Origin: DMER64 sp964600385
GTDB lineage: Bacteria; Bacteroidota; Bacteroidia; Bacteroidales; UBA932
Assembly: GCA_964600385.1 (NCBI GenBank)
Contig: CAZRJC010000007.1
Coordinates: 49,733 to 113,732, forward strand
DNA: 64,000 bases
Direction of reading: 5' to 3'
The notes beneath the pieces were generated by a model that worked only from the letters and a program-made list of their open reading frames with translations, searched no databases and was not told the origin of the DNA. The translations under genes and the position numbers were made by a program. Below, piece after piece: positions 18,221 to 26,824 of the stretch; the stretch's first letter is position 1, and each line of letters begins with the position of its first letter.

Positions 18221-18694
18221 TTATTTGTGAAGATTTTGGTTTGTATCATAAATCCAGATATCGTGCGGAGTAATATCCAGATCGAATAATTCATTCATAC
18301 GCTTGTAAGCCTGGGACAAGTCATCGGTCTGAAAAGCAGAAATAACTGCATAACCGTTCGCGAACTCCAGCCTTTGAGGTGTAAAACCATATGTGGTGAG
18401 CGTTTTCATCATTCTTTGCGCATTATTGTCCATAATAAAGCTTCCCATTACAACATGAAAGCGCTTGGTTTTATTTTGAGCATTAATTTGTTCCAGTGAA
18501 TCGAGGCGGGCCTGTTTCAGAAGGGAATCCTCCTGGGCGCGGGCCACTTTATCCAACGAATCGCGAAGCATAAGCGATTGTCTTAATTTTAACTCATCAG
18601 ATGTAGGCATTCCCAGCCTGGAACGGATCCAGTCACAGGAATTCAAACTTCCGAGCAGCAGGAGTCCAATCAGCAAAGGGCAAAATTTCTTCAT
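18221..18694 (-). CDS. SPOR-domain lipoprotein
   Basis: A 157-residue lipoprotein: residues 1-19 are a signal peptide ending in lipobox LNSC (C20), followed by a charged helical linker (about 35-75) and a C-terminal SPOR domain (about 78-155: KRFHVVMGSFIMDNNAQRMM, then YGFTPQRLEFANGYAVISAF). SPOR domains bind denuded peptidoglycan glycans and often mark division or envelope proteins. A TATATTTG box lies 30 bases upstream. It is the first gene of a unit with gcvT and the M28 fusion. Confidence 0.85.
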   Translation of the reverse strand: MKKFCPLLIGLLLLGSLNSCDWIRSRLGMPTSDELKLRQSLMLRDSLDKVARAQEDSLLKQARLDSLEQINAQNKTKRFHVVMGSFIMDNNAQRMMKTLTTYGFTPQRLEFANGYAVISAFQTDDLSQAYKRMNELFDLDITPHDIWIYDTNQNLHK

Positions 18695-18724
18695 GTGTGA
18701 TAAGTATTAGATGATTAATCACCA

Positions 18725-18732
18725 CAAATATA
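18725..18732 (-). promoter_or_regulatory. Bacteroidota -7 promoter box (TATATTTG) of the SPOR-gcvT unit
   Basis: Minus-strand TATATTTG ends 30 bases before the ATG at 18694, in the 91-base divergent region shared with capA. Confidence 0.5.
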
Positions 18733-18785
18733 CATGAAAAACAGCGAACAATAAAAAAACTCGTACCTTGCACCGGCATTTTAGA

Positions 18786-20036
18786 ATGAAGAAGATCAAG
18801 CTTATATTGTTGTCATTCATATTAATGAATCCGGCATTGTGTTTTACTCAACCCTCCGGTCATATGAGCGTGTTGTTTGCCGGAGATCTCATGCAGCACG
18901 TTCCGCAACTGAAAGCCGCCATTCAAAGTGACGGATCCTACGCATATGACACATGTTTTTCTTATATAAGAGATCACTTTCAGCAGGCTCATCTGGTGGT
19001 CATTAATATGGAAACCACCTTTGCCGGAGCGCCCTATTCGGGATATCCCCTTTTCTGCTCACCCAAAGAACTTGCAATTGCTGCCCGCGATGCAGGAGTT
19101 GATGTTTTTCTAACAGCCAACAACCATATCCTGGACAGAGGCCTACGGGGAGTCAGGCAATCCATTGCCTTATACGATTCAATTGGTATAAATCACTGTG
19201 GAACAGAACAGAAGTGGCTGCTCATGGAACATAACGGAATACGTCTGGGTCTGCTCAATTATACGTACGGGACCAACGGACACCGCATACCAAAAGATAT
19301 TTATCTGAACATTCTTGATACTACTGCCATCTCAAGTGATATACGTGAAGTGCGGCAAGCCGGAGCCGATTTTATTGTATGTTGCCTTCACTGGGGAGTA
19401 GAATACAATATGAAATCCGGAGCAGAACAAAAACGTCTTGCTTTATGGCTTAAAAGGCAGGGAGCCGGAGCCGTGATAGGATCACACCCTCATGTTCCGC
19501 AAGGTATTGACACCACCTGCGATCACAATGGTAATATAGAGTTCCTTACAGCTTATTCCCTGGGAAATTTCATTTCCAATCAACCGGATCCCATGTCCAG
19601 AGCCGGTATGCTGCTTGGTTTTGATCTTGTCCGTAAAAATGGCAGGGTTCAGATTGTACAACCTTTCTACGAATGGATTTGGACTTGGCGTCCAGCAGGT
19701 GAAACGGGAAAAAAATATCATGTATTGCCCGTTTCGGATCCCCGTCTTTACAGTCACCTTATCACAGACCAAAGGGAATTATCACTTATTGCAGCCACTG
19801 TTGATTCGCTGCGCAACTTTATGAACAAAAATGCTCCGGATTGTAAGGAGCGTAAAAGATATCCGCCTAATGAACGAGAAAACCTTTATTTTGGAAACCA
19901 TCCATCCTTCCGCCCTTTATGGACGCAACAACCCGTTTCTTCCTCTTATCACAAAAGCGTTTCCCCAATTAAAGATTGTTGCACGGGGAGAGCAGATAAA
20001 AGTACAGGGACCGCCGGAGCATATAGCCCGTTTTGA
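18786..20036 (+). CDS. CapA-family (poly-gamma-glutamate synthesis-like) metallophosphatase
   Basis: A 416-residue exported protein of the CapA/PgsA family. A signal peptide (about residues 1-21) precedes the metallophosphatase-like core: FAGDLM near 30, INMET, ANNHILDRG, CCLHWGVEY and GSHPHVPQG. The family is linked to anionic polymer or capsule production, but no cap operon is present. The ATG at 18786 gives the best signal peptide. The last 55 or so residues lie over the start of phoH (167-base overlap) and look like translated phoH DNA in another frame, so the native stop may have been lost or displaced. Confidence 0.82.
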   Translation: MKKIKLILLSFILMNPALCFTQPSGHMSVLFAGDLMQHVPQLKAAIQSDGSYAYDTCFSYIRDHFQQAHLVVINMETTFAGAPYSGYPLFCSPKELAIAARDAGVDVFLTANNHILDRGLRGVRQSIALYDSIGINHCGTEQKWLLMEHNGIRLGLLNYTYGTNGHRIPKDIYLNILDTTAISSDIREVRQAGADFIVCCLHWGVEYNMKSGAEQKRLALWLKRQGAGAVIGSHPHVPQGIDTTCDHNGNIEFLTAYSLGNFISNQPDPMSRAGMLLGFDLVRKNGRVQIVQPFYEWIWTWRPAGETGKKYHVLPVSDPRLYSHLITDQRELSLIAATVDSLRNFMNKNAPDCKERKRYPPNERENLYFGNHPSFRPLWTQQPVSSSYHKSVSPIKDCCTGRADKSTGTAGAYSPF

Positions 20037-20937
20037 GGAGAAACTGGATTGCCTGGTAAGCATTTACGAACGAAAACAACATCTGTCGGAAGAAAGTATT
20101 CGTTCTGTACTGGAAGGAGCCATCAACTCCTCTGTTTCTATTGAGGAAGACCGGGACGATATCCTGGTTTACGGTAATAACGGACGGTTGATTAAAGCCC
20201 GGACTAAAAACCAGGAAAAGCTTGTTCGAGCCTATGAAAAAAATGATCTGATATTTGCCGAGGGACCCGCCGGAACCGGGAAAACATATACTGCCATCGC
20301 CCTTGCAGTGCGAGCTCTCAAAAATAAAGAGATCAAACGTATTATCCTTACCCGCCCGGCAGTTGAAGCAGGTGAACAATTGGGTTTTTTACCGGGTGAC
20401 ATGAAAGAAAAACTGGATCCTTACCTTCAGCCACTTTACGATGCTCTCAGGGATATGATCCCGGCAAAAAAACTGGAATTACTTATGGAAGAGGGTGCTG
20501 TACAAATCGCTCCCCTGGCTTATATGCGCGGCCGTACATTGGATAATGCTTGTGTTATTCTTGACGAAGCACAGAACACCAGTCTTTCTCAGCTCAAAAT
20601 GTTCCTTACCCGTATGGGAGCCGATGCCAAATTTATTGTTACAGGAGATACTACACAGATTGATCTTCCCCGGAAAACCGACAGCGGATTGCAATGTTGT
20701 ATGGAATTACTTGGAAAAATTAAGGGAATTGCCATGGTACAATTCGATCAGGGTGACATCATAAGGCATTCCCTGGTCAAGAAAATCGTAGCTGCATTCG
20801 GTACTTTACCAGCTGCCGGAAGCTCCGCCGCCGCCGCCAAGGCCCCCGCCAAAGCCGCCAAAACCACCTCCGCCTCCGAACCCGCCGCTGCCGAAGCCAC
20901 CTCCACCGAAACCACCTCGGCCCCTGCCTCCGCCTAA
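19870..20937 (+). CDS. PhoH family ATPase
   Basis: A 355-residue PhoH-like protein, a predicted ATPase linked to RNA metabolism. The N-terminal KH-like region (about residues 1-90) is followed by Walker A GPAGTGKTYTA, the TRPAVEAGEQLGFLPGD motif, Walker B VILDEAQNTS and the sensor ...TGDTTQIDLP. The ATG at 19870 (MNEKTFILE) matches the family start; an upstream in-frame ATG only adds leader. The normal PhoH fold ends near residue 312. The following 43 residues are Ala/Pro/Thr/Ser-rich and encoded opposite the glycine-rich tail of the convergent TPM gene. Confidence 0.92.
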   Translation: MNEKTFILETIHPSALYGRNNPFLPLITKAFPQLKIVARGEQIKVQGPPEHIARFEEKLDCLVSIYERKQHLSEESIRSVLEGAINSSVSIEEDRDDILVYGNNGRLIKARTKNQEKLVRAYEKNDLIFAEGPAGTGKTYTAIALAVRALKNKEIKRIILTRPAVEAGEQLGFLPGDMKEKLDPYLQPLYDALRDMIPAKKLELLMEEGAVQIAPLAYMRGRTLDNACVILDEAQNTSLSQLKMFLTRMGADAKFIVTGDTTQIDLPRKTDSGLQCCMELLGKIKGIAMVQFDQGDIIRHSLVKKIVAAFGTLPAAGSSAAAAKAPAKAAKTTSASEPAAAEATSTETTSAPASA

Positions 20938-21624
20938 AAGATTGGCTAAAAGAATGAGTTCAAGCACGCTGGGACCTTTCCGGTTATTTCCGCCCATATT
21001 GGTGGGTCCTTTTCGCTGATTCGCAATCAACACAATAATCACTACAAATACAAAAAGGAAGAGTATTGTAAGTACACCTATCAACCCAACCGGGGCATCA
21101 TCCGCTCCGGTGCGTTCCGTATTGTATTCCCCAATTGCAACCGCCCTGATGGCTTGAACACCGGCCAATATGCCTTCATAGTATAGATCCTGCCTGAAAT
21201 TAGGAAGTATCTCATTGGTAATTATCCTTTTTGAGAGTGCATCGGTAAGAACGCCTTCCAGGCCGTAACCAACCGAAATGGCCACCCGACCCCCTTGCTG
21301 GCCAACTGTATGCTCCACCAGCAAAACCACGCCGTTATTATTCGCAGCAGAACCCACACCCCAGCCGGAAAGGATCTCGTAAGCAGACATATTTATATCC
21401 GCTCCCTGCAGGTCGGGAACTGTAACCACACACACCTGATTTGAAGTGGAATTATCAAAATCAACCAGTTGGGCTTCGAGTTCTTTTTGCTGATCCGGAG
21501 TAAGCAGCCCGCTAAAATCATTAACAAGTTTTTGTACCGCCGGGCGTTCAGGAACCTGGGCCTGCAATGAGTAAAAAACGCTCAGTAATAATATGAAGAT
21601 TGTTAGAAACCGGCTTTTTTTCAT
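20806..21624 (-). CDS. TPM-domain membrane protein with glycine-rich tail
   Basis: A 272-residue protein of the YgcG/TPM_phosphatase family. It has a signal peptide (1-22), a TPM domain (about 30-165: VNDFSGLLTPDQQKELEAQL, VSVGYGLEGVLTDALSKRII, RQDLYYEGILAGVQAI), one transmembrane segment (about 178-200), and a C-terminal tail of Gly/Phe/Arg repeats (about 230-270). TPM-domain roles include photosystem assembly in plants; the bacterial function is not settled. It overlaps a second TPM gene by 4 bases upstream and phoH by 132 bases tail to tail. Confidence 0.88.
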   Translation of the reverse strand: MKKSRFLTIFILLLSVFYSLQAQVPERPAVQKLVNDFSGLLTPDQQKELEAQLVDFDNSTSNQVCVVTVPDLQGADINMSAYEILSGWGVGSAANNNGVVLLVEHTVGQQGGRVAISVGYGLEGVLTDALSKRIITNEILPNFRQDLYYEGILAGVQAIRAVAIGEYNTERTGADDAPVGLIGVLTILFLFVFVVIIVLIANQRKGPTNMGGNNRKGPSVLELILLANLLGGGRGRGGFGGGGFGSGGFGGGGGFGGFGGGLGGGGGASGSW

Positions 21625-22052
21625 TCTCCAATAGATATTTCGTTGGATAATTCGTTCACATCGTCATTACTAATAGGGAAAAAAGCCTTTAGTTTTTGTC
21701 CTATTTCTTTAACACCCTTACATATGCCATCGACAAAACACCCGTCCATAAAAGAATTACGCATGGTTTCCTTTACGGATTCCCAGAAATCTTCAGGCAC
21801 TACTTCATTGATGCCTGTATCACCTATTACAGCAAACTTCCTGGATTCTGTGGCAAAATAAATCAGCACGGAATTACGTTCTTTCGTTTTGTACATCTTA
21901 AGCTGATTGAATACAAAAATTGCCCTTTCAATGGAAGATGAAGGACAGTATGTTTCCACATGAACGCGTATTTCTCCCGATGTGTTGAGCTCGGCCTGAG
22001 TGATGGCGCTCACAATTTGTTTTCTTTCCTGAGAAGATAAAAAAGTAGCCAT
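21621..22052 (-). CDS. Soluble TPM-domain protein
   Basis: A 143-residue protein consisting of one TPM domain without signal peptide or membrane anchor (LSSQERKQIVSAITQAELNT, SGEIRVHVE, FAVIGDTGINEVVPEDFW, MDGICKGVKEIGQKL). It pairs with the larger TPM membrane protein downstream (4-base overlap). In many Bacteroidota a LemA gene precedes such a pair, but here the upstream gene is a FISUMP lipoprotein whose stop codon directly abuts this start. This suggests co-transcription with an envelope lipoprotein. Confidence 0.85.
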   Translation of the reverse strand: MATFLSSQERKQIVSAITQAELNTSGEIRVHVETYCPSSSIERAIFVFNQLKMYKTKERNSVLIYFATESRKFAVIGDTGINEVVPEDFWESVKETMRNSFMDGCFVDGICKGVKEIGQKLKAFFPISNDDVNELSNEISIGE

Positions 22053-23111
22053 CTATTCGTTTGTTTGAGGACTAACCCCGGTTGTGCGTACACATCTTAC
22101 AGAAGCGTAAACGGCCGATTTGTCTGTACTTGCATACGAAAAGCGGTTTACGGCATAATGAATGAAACGATAATACCCCTGACTGCCGTCGGCCCCGGCA
22201 CTCCACCAGAAAGTGGTTTGACCAAAGCCTTCAAAATCTGAACCCGACATGGAAGCATATCCTGCGGGCAGGGCATTCCATCCGGTAGTATTTGTTTTTT
22301 CATTGTCGGGATGATATTTCCATATCTTGTTCCCATTGACTTTGGCATCCAGGCAGAATCCTTCTGCCAGTCCGTTCCAGGAGTCAAGGAATACTTTATT
22401 TGTTCCCGAGACTGCCGAGGCAAGGTCGGCCCAGTCTTCCGGCGTGGGGACATGCCAGCCCGGAGGACATACACCAACCGGTCCCTGTCCTAAACCATAT
22501 ACGGGAGCAGGTATGGAAGACGGAGTATCTTCTCCTGTAAGTGCCTGGTTCCATGTGTAGAGACTGCCTGTCATATAACCGAGGGCTTCCTCATTGGAAT
22601 AGGTTATTCCGGCGCCCCTCCAATTCAGGTTTTGCACGAACCAGTCCAGATTTCCATAGGTCCTATAATAATAAATATTGCCATCGCGAAGATCTGTAAT
22701 GGAATCATTAGGCACATTAAAACCCTGAATCATAGCAAGAAACTCTTCCGGAATGACTTTTAGTGTACGTGTGATGGAAGAACTGCTGTATCCTTCTGCC
22801 TTAGCCAGGAGGGTCATACTGTAAGAACCTGTAGTTTCCGGAACTTTAACCTGAAAGGATTTTGCGACAACGGAATCGGGAGTAAAATATTTGCCTTTGA
22901 ACGTATACACCACCGAATCCCCCTGAGGAAAAGTAATGCCGGAAGCCTCAACAAGGAACGAGTCTCCGGGAAAGGCATAGCCGGGCAGATTAAAACTAAG
23001 CGAACCCGACATGTAAAGAGTCTCATTCTCTTCTTCATCTTTGCATCCCGCAAAGACAAACATAATAAGACCAAAAATAAAAAGGTACGGTAGAAGGCTT
23101 TTCTTATTCAT
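22053..23111 (-). CDS. FISUMP-domain lipoprotein
   Basis: A 352-residue surface-type lipoprotein: signal peptide with lipobox FAGC (C22), an Ig-like or bacterial-adhesin-like region (about 35-125), and a C-terminal Fibrobacter succinogenes major paralogous (FISUMP) domain (about 140-345: TDLRDGNIYYYRTYGNLDWF, GVCPPGWHVPTPEDW, WNALPAGYASM, TTFWWSA, SVRCVR). Unlike the FISUMP proteins at 46-56 kb it has no fimbrillin-like N-terminal half. The ATG at 23111 (MNKKSLLPY) is chosen over a long upstream extension because it gives the lipobox and lies 16 bases after a TACATTTG box. Confidence 0.85.
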   Translation of the reverse strand: MNKKSLLPYLFIFGLIMFVFAGCKDEEENETLYMSGSLSFNLPGYAFPGDSFLVEASGITFPQGDSVVYTFKGKYFTPDSVVAKSFQVKVPETTGSYSMTLLAKAEGYSSSSITRTLKVIPEEFLAMIQGFNVPNDSITDLRDGNIYYYRTYGNLDWFVQNLNWRGAGITYSNEEALGYMTGSLYTWNQALTGEDTPSSIPAPVYGLGQGPVGVCPPGWHVPTPEDWADLASAVSGTNKVFLDSWNGLAEGFCLDAKVNGNKIWKYHPDNEKTNTTGWNALPAGYASMSGSDFEGFGQTTFWWSAGADGSQGYYRFIHYAVNRFSYASTDKSAVYASVRCVRTTGVSPQTNE

Positions 23112-23127
23112 ATCCTGTAATGATCTA

Positions 23128-23135
23128 CAAATGTA
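23128..23135 (-). promoter_or_regulatory. Bacteroidota -7 promoter box (TACATTTG) of the FISUMP-TPM unit
   Basis: Minus-strand TACATTTG ends 16 bases before the ATG at 23111. Confidence 0.5.
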
Positions 23136-23147
23136 GGCAAAAATTTG

Positions 23148-23155
23148 TAGCTTTG
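23148..23155 (+). promoter_or_regulatory. Bacteroidota -7 promoter box (TAGCTTTG) of the apbE pair
   Basis: TAGCTTTG ends 5 bases before the ATG at 23161. It sits in the 49-base divergent region opposite the FISUMP promoter box. Confidence 0.5.
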
Positions 23156-23160
23156 TATTG

Positions 23161-24186
23161 ATGAGAACAAAACCGTTATTATGTGTATTTGCCGGAATTG
23201 TCCTGCTTTTTTCGCATTGTAGTCCCCGCAGTGAATACGGTCGGATAAACGGATTCGCACTGGGAACCACTTATGCTGTCACTTTCAAAATTCCGGAAGG
23301 GGCCTCCCCTTCTTTTGCTCAAACTGTTCAAACGGCCCTGGACGGTTGTTTTGATCAGGTGAACAACTCATTGTCGATATACAATAATCATTCCCTAATC
23401 AGCAGAATAAACGATAATCTTACAGTAAACACAGACAGTCTGTTCAATATCGTATTCAGAAGATCTGTAGAGATTGGTATTCTGACCGATGGCGCTTTTG
23501 ACATTTCCGCCGGTCCTCTTTTCGATGCGTGGGGTTTCGGAGAGCACGAAAGGACCACAGTTACACAGGCACAAATAGAAGAAATAAAAAAACAGACGGG
23601 GATGCACCTGTTTAGCCTGAAAGACGGTATCCTTAATAAGGCCCATCCCAAGGCAACATTGAATATGAACGCCATTGCCAAAGGATTTACCAGCGATCTG
23701 GCCGGGCATAAACTCGATTCACTGGGCATCCTGAACTATCTTGTTGAAATCGGGGGCGAGATCATTTGCAAAGGGGTAAATCCTCAGGGAGAATCCTGGA
23801 GGGTTGGCATAGACAGTCCGGTTGACGGCAATAATTCCCCAGGAAAGGATCTGCAAACAGTGCTTACCCTGACTTCCGGAAAAGGGTTGGCCACTTCGGG
23901 CAATTACAGAAATTACTATATAGAGAACGGGAAAAAATATGCCCATATAATTGACCCGGTAACCGGATTTCCTGTTCAACATTCGCTTTTAAGTGTGACG
24001 GTAATTGCCGGAGACAGTATGACGGCCGATGCTTATGCCACAGCACTTATGGTTATGGGATTGGAAAAGAGTAAGGCTTTCCTTTCTTTGCATCCCGAAC
24101 TGGGAGCATTGTTGATTTATGACCATAACGGATCTTTTAAAACTTTTGTTACCGGTAATATAGCAGCCTCAGTAATCAGACAATAA
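23161..24186 (+). CDS. apbE: FAD:protein FMN transferase (ApbE lipoprotein)
   Basis: A 341-residue lipoprotein (lipobox FSHC, C20) that attaches FMN to Thr residues of flavoproteins such as NQR/RNF subunits outside the inner membrane. The family motifs are intact: NAIAKGFTSD, LATSGNYRNYY, HIIDPVTGFP and the magnesium motif ADAYATAL. The ATG at 23161 is preferred to the TTG one codon earlier. No NQR or RNF genes are in the window. A second ApbE-like gene follows 6 bases later, and the two appear to be a tandem duplication. Confidence 0.92.
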   Translation: MRTKPLLCVFAGIVLLFSHCSPRSEYGRINGFALGTTYAVTFKIPEGASPSFAQTVQTALDGCFDQVNNSLSIYNNHSLISRINDNLTVNTDSLFNIVFRRSVEIGILTDGAFDISAGPLFDAWGFGEHERTTVTQAQIEEIKKQTGMHLFSLKDGILNKAHPKATLNMNAIAKGFTSDLAGHKLDSLGILNYLVEIGGEIICKGVNPQGESWRVGIDSPVDGNNSPGKDLQTVLTLTSGKGLATSGNYRNYYIENGKKYAHIIDPVTGFPVQHSLLSVTVIAGDSMTADAYATALMVMGLEKSKAFLSLHPELGALLIYDHNGSFKTFVTGNIAASVIRQ

Positions 24187-24192
24187 AAAACC

Positions 24193-25197
24193 ATGAAAAA
24201 ATACATTTTGTTCTTCATAATTACCGTATCTTTTCTTACTGTTTTGGTAAGCTGCAGCATCTCGGGAAAATACAAAACCGTAAAAGGCCTTGTACTCGGC
24301 TACTCTTACCAGATAGTATATCAGGCTCCCGAAGTGGTCCCCTGGACATTCGAAGCGGATATCCGCCGCTCAGCTGAAAGGCTGGCCAAAAAAATTGACG
24401 AATCCATGTCGTTGTATAATACGCGGTCTATCATCAACGCTGTAAACAATAACCGTAGCTTCACCGTGGATTCCATGTTTCTTTCCGTTTTGAACACGGC
24501 CTTTGAATACGCCAATAAGACAGGCAGTCCTTTGAATATCACAATAGATCCGTTACGGGAACTCTGGGGAAACAACATGGGTAATGCAGACGAAGTTACA
24601 CCCCGGGATGTTGAAGAAATATTACAATATACCAGCCTGAAAAATATAAGTGTCACTGGGAATACCATAAGCAAATCAGATCCGAGGGTTCAACTTAATC
24701 TGAATTCACTCTCAAAGGGATATGCGGCAGATATGATGTATAAAATGCTTCAGGAATTCCAGATAGATAATTTCCTGATAGAAATTGGAAAAGAGGCCGT
24801 CTGCAAAGGGGTAAATCCTTCCGGGACTCCCTGGCGGATTATTATAGACAATGCCTCCCACGATGTTATCTATCTTACAAACAAAGCACTATCCATAACT
24901 GGTAATTTTTTCAATTACAAAGATTCTGATAACAATTTACAGCGGGATGTGATTAATCCGCTTACAGGCTATCCTTTTGACGACCGGTTGCTATGTGCTC
25001 TTGTTATTATGGACGATTGTCTTACCGCCTCGGCGCTCAGTAATGCCTTTTTGACCATGGGCATGGATAAGAGCATGCAATACCTTTCCGAAAATCCCGG
25101 AATCCAGGCACTATTATTTTATATAGAGGGCCTCGAGATAAAAACATTTTCCACTAATAATATTTTGCCCCGTAATGAAATCCAGTATTTCCCGTAG
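24193..25197 (+). CDS. Degenerate ApbE-like lipoprotein
   Basis: A 334-residue lipoprotein (lipobox LVSC, C16) clearly homologous to the preceding ApbE (GVNPxGxxWR and KGYAADMM motifs shared) but with changed active-site residues. The HIIDP motif reads DVINP, the magnesium motif ADAYATAL reads ASALSNAF (Asp to Ser, Thr to Asn), and SGNYRNYY reads TGNFFNYK. The fold is probably kept while flavin transferase activity is lost or altered. It may serve as a binding partner. The 3' end overlaps the next gene by 23 bases. Confidence 0.8.
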   Translation: MKKYILFFIITVSFLTVLVSCSISGKYKTVKGLVLGYSYQIVYQAPEVVPWTFEADIRRSAERLAKKIDESMSLYNTRSIINAVNNNRSFTVDSMFLSVLNTAFEYANKTGSPLNITIDPLRELWGNNMGNADEVTPRDVEEILQYTSLKNISVTGNTISKSDPRVQLNLNSLSKGYAADMMYKMLQEFQIDNFLIEIGKEAVCKGVNPSGTPWRIIIDNASHDVIYLTNKALSITGNFFNYKDSDNNLQRDVINPLTGYPFDDRLLCALVIMDDCLTASALSNAFLTMGMDKSMQYLSENPGIQALLFYIEGLEIKTFSTNNILPRNEIQYFP

Positions 25198-26824
25198 AGA
25201 GTTTCTCCGCAGGGGAGCCCTGTTGGGATCAGGTCTGATGCTTGGAACGTCTGGCACACTCGCCGGGAAATCTTCCATTTTCCATATTTCCCAACGCTTC
25301 GATACAATTATCAAAAACGGGCTGGTCTATTCCGGAGAAGGGACTCAACCATTTACAGCCGACATTGGAATCCGTGATGGCAAGATAAGCGCTTTGGGAT
25401 CTTTGGGCGACAGTGCGGACAGGCTCATTGATGTCCATGGACTTGCCGTTAGTCCCGGTTTTATTGATCTGCATTCTCATACAGATACCAACCTGCTCAC
25501 TTGTCCGCAGGGAGACAGCCGTATTTTCCAGGGTGTGACAACCGAAGCAGGCGGCAATTGTGGTGATTCACCGTTTCCGGCAGGACCGTATGAAGAGGCA
25601 GATCAGTTTTATGGCGCGCTGAACAAAAACAAAATTGGAATTAATTATTGTTCGTTTACAGGTCAGGGATCTCTGCGTTCGGCAGTTGTAGGCAATTGGG
25701 CAGCTCCTGCTACCGATGAACAGATCCGGGCAATGAAACAAGTGCTGGACCGGCAGCTGTCAATGGGAAGCATAGGGCTCTCATGCGGACTCGAGTATGC
25801 CCCCGGAGCGTATGCAAGCAACCGGGAACTGGTAGAACTCTTAAAGGTGGTAGCGGCTCATGACGGATTGTTTGCCATCCATATGAGAAACGAAGACGAC
25901 CATGTGGAAGAAGCCATTACCGAAACCATCGATATGGCCAGACAGGCCGGAGTGCGGTTACAGATATCTCACCTGAAAGCACAAAATCCCGCTAACTGGC
26001 ATAAAGGACCGGCAATGCTGAGGATAATTGAGCAGGCTCAAAGGGACGGGCTGGATGCGGCTTTTGACAGATATCCCTATATCGCTTTCTCAACGGGCCT
26101 TTCCAGTTTCCTGCCTCTGTCTGAGAGACAGGGATCTGCAGATGACGTAATAGCCCGGCTGAATGATCCTGTAAAAGCCAAAGAGTTGGAAAAATATGCC
26201 AATTCACGTATTGAACGACTGGGAGGTCCGGGCAATGTGATTATTTCCGCCTGCGTACTTCCTGCCAATAAAGAGACATATATGGGGAAAAACCTGGTAC
26301 AATGCGCTTCTGTCACAGGCGTTACTCTATGGGAATTTATCCGGCTTCTGCTGGTGGAAGAACGTTTGCGAACCGATATCATTGCCTTTGCCATGTCCGA
26401 AGACAATGTTAAAATGTTTTTATCCCATCCGCTGGGTATGCCGGCTTCGGACGGAAGCGTCTACTCTCCCGTGGGGCCTTTGTCGTCTACCATGCCTCAC
26501 CCCAGATCATACGGTACTTTTCCACGTTTTCTCGGGAAATATTGTCGGGAAGAAAAATTGATGGATCTCTCACAGGCCGTCCGGAAGATAACATCCCTTC
26601 CGGCGTCCCGCCTCGGACTAAAAAACAGAGGTCTTCTGATACCCGGCTATGCAGCCGATCTGGTCGTTTTCAATCCGGACACAATCATTGACACGGCCAC
26701 CTTTGAACAGCCCCACCAGTTTGCCCGCGGAATTCACCATGTTTGGGTTAACGGGGTTCATACCATATCGGAGGGGCAGCATACCGGAGTTCTGGCAGGC
26801 AGCCTGTTGCAGGCTAAAGGGTGA
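25175..26824 (+). CDS. Tat-exported N-acyl-D-amino-acid deacylase-like amidohydrolase
   Basis: A 549-residue amidohydrolase of the D-aminoacylase/dihydroorotase-like group. Residues 4-35 form a twin-arginine signal (SRREFLRRGALLG). Metal-binding features include HSHTD (PGFIDLHSHTD, near residue 104), the cysteine- and glycine-rich GGNCGDSPFPAG loop, IHMRNEDD, QISHLKA, and a C-terminal DLVVFNPDTI beta-sandwich. Members hydrolyse N-acyl-D-amino acids or D-aminoacyl compounds; the substrate here is unknown. The gene overlaps the degenerate apbE by 23 bases and converges on the AddA-like gene with an 11-base overlap. Confidence 0.87.
   Translation: MKSSISRREFLRRGALLGSGLMLGTSGTLAGKSSIFHISQRFDTIIKNGLVYSGEGTQPFTADIGIRDGKISALGSLGDSADRLIDVHGLAVSPGFIDLHSHTDTNLLTCPQGDSRIFQGVTTEAGGNCGDSPFPAGPYEEADQFYGALNKNKIGINYCSFTGQGSLRSAVVGNWAAPATDEQIRAMKQVLDRQLSMGSIGLSCGLEYAPGAYASNRELVELLKVVAAHDGLFAIHMRNEDDHVEEAITETIDMARQAGVRLQISHLKAQNPANWHKGPAMLRIIEQAQRDGLDAAFDRYPYIAFSTGLSSFLPLSERQGSADDVIARLNDPVKAKELEKYANSRIERLGGPGNVIISACVLPANKETYMGKNLVQCASVTGVTLWEFIRLLLVEERLRTDIIAFAMSEDNVKMFLSHPLGMPASDGSVYSPVGPLSSTMPHPRSYGTFPRFLGKYCREEKLMDLSQAVRKITSLPASRLGLKNRGLLIPGYAADLVVFNPDTIIDTATFEQPHQFARGIHHVWVNGVHTISEGQHTGVLAGSLLQAKG

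Noticed and set aside
20821..20930. GC-rich triplet tract resembling a simple repeat or CRISPR-like array
   Set aside because: It is explained by the glycine-rich codons of the TPM gene. There is no repeat-spacer structure, and I saw no CRISPR array or cas genes in the window.
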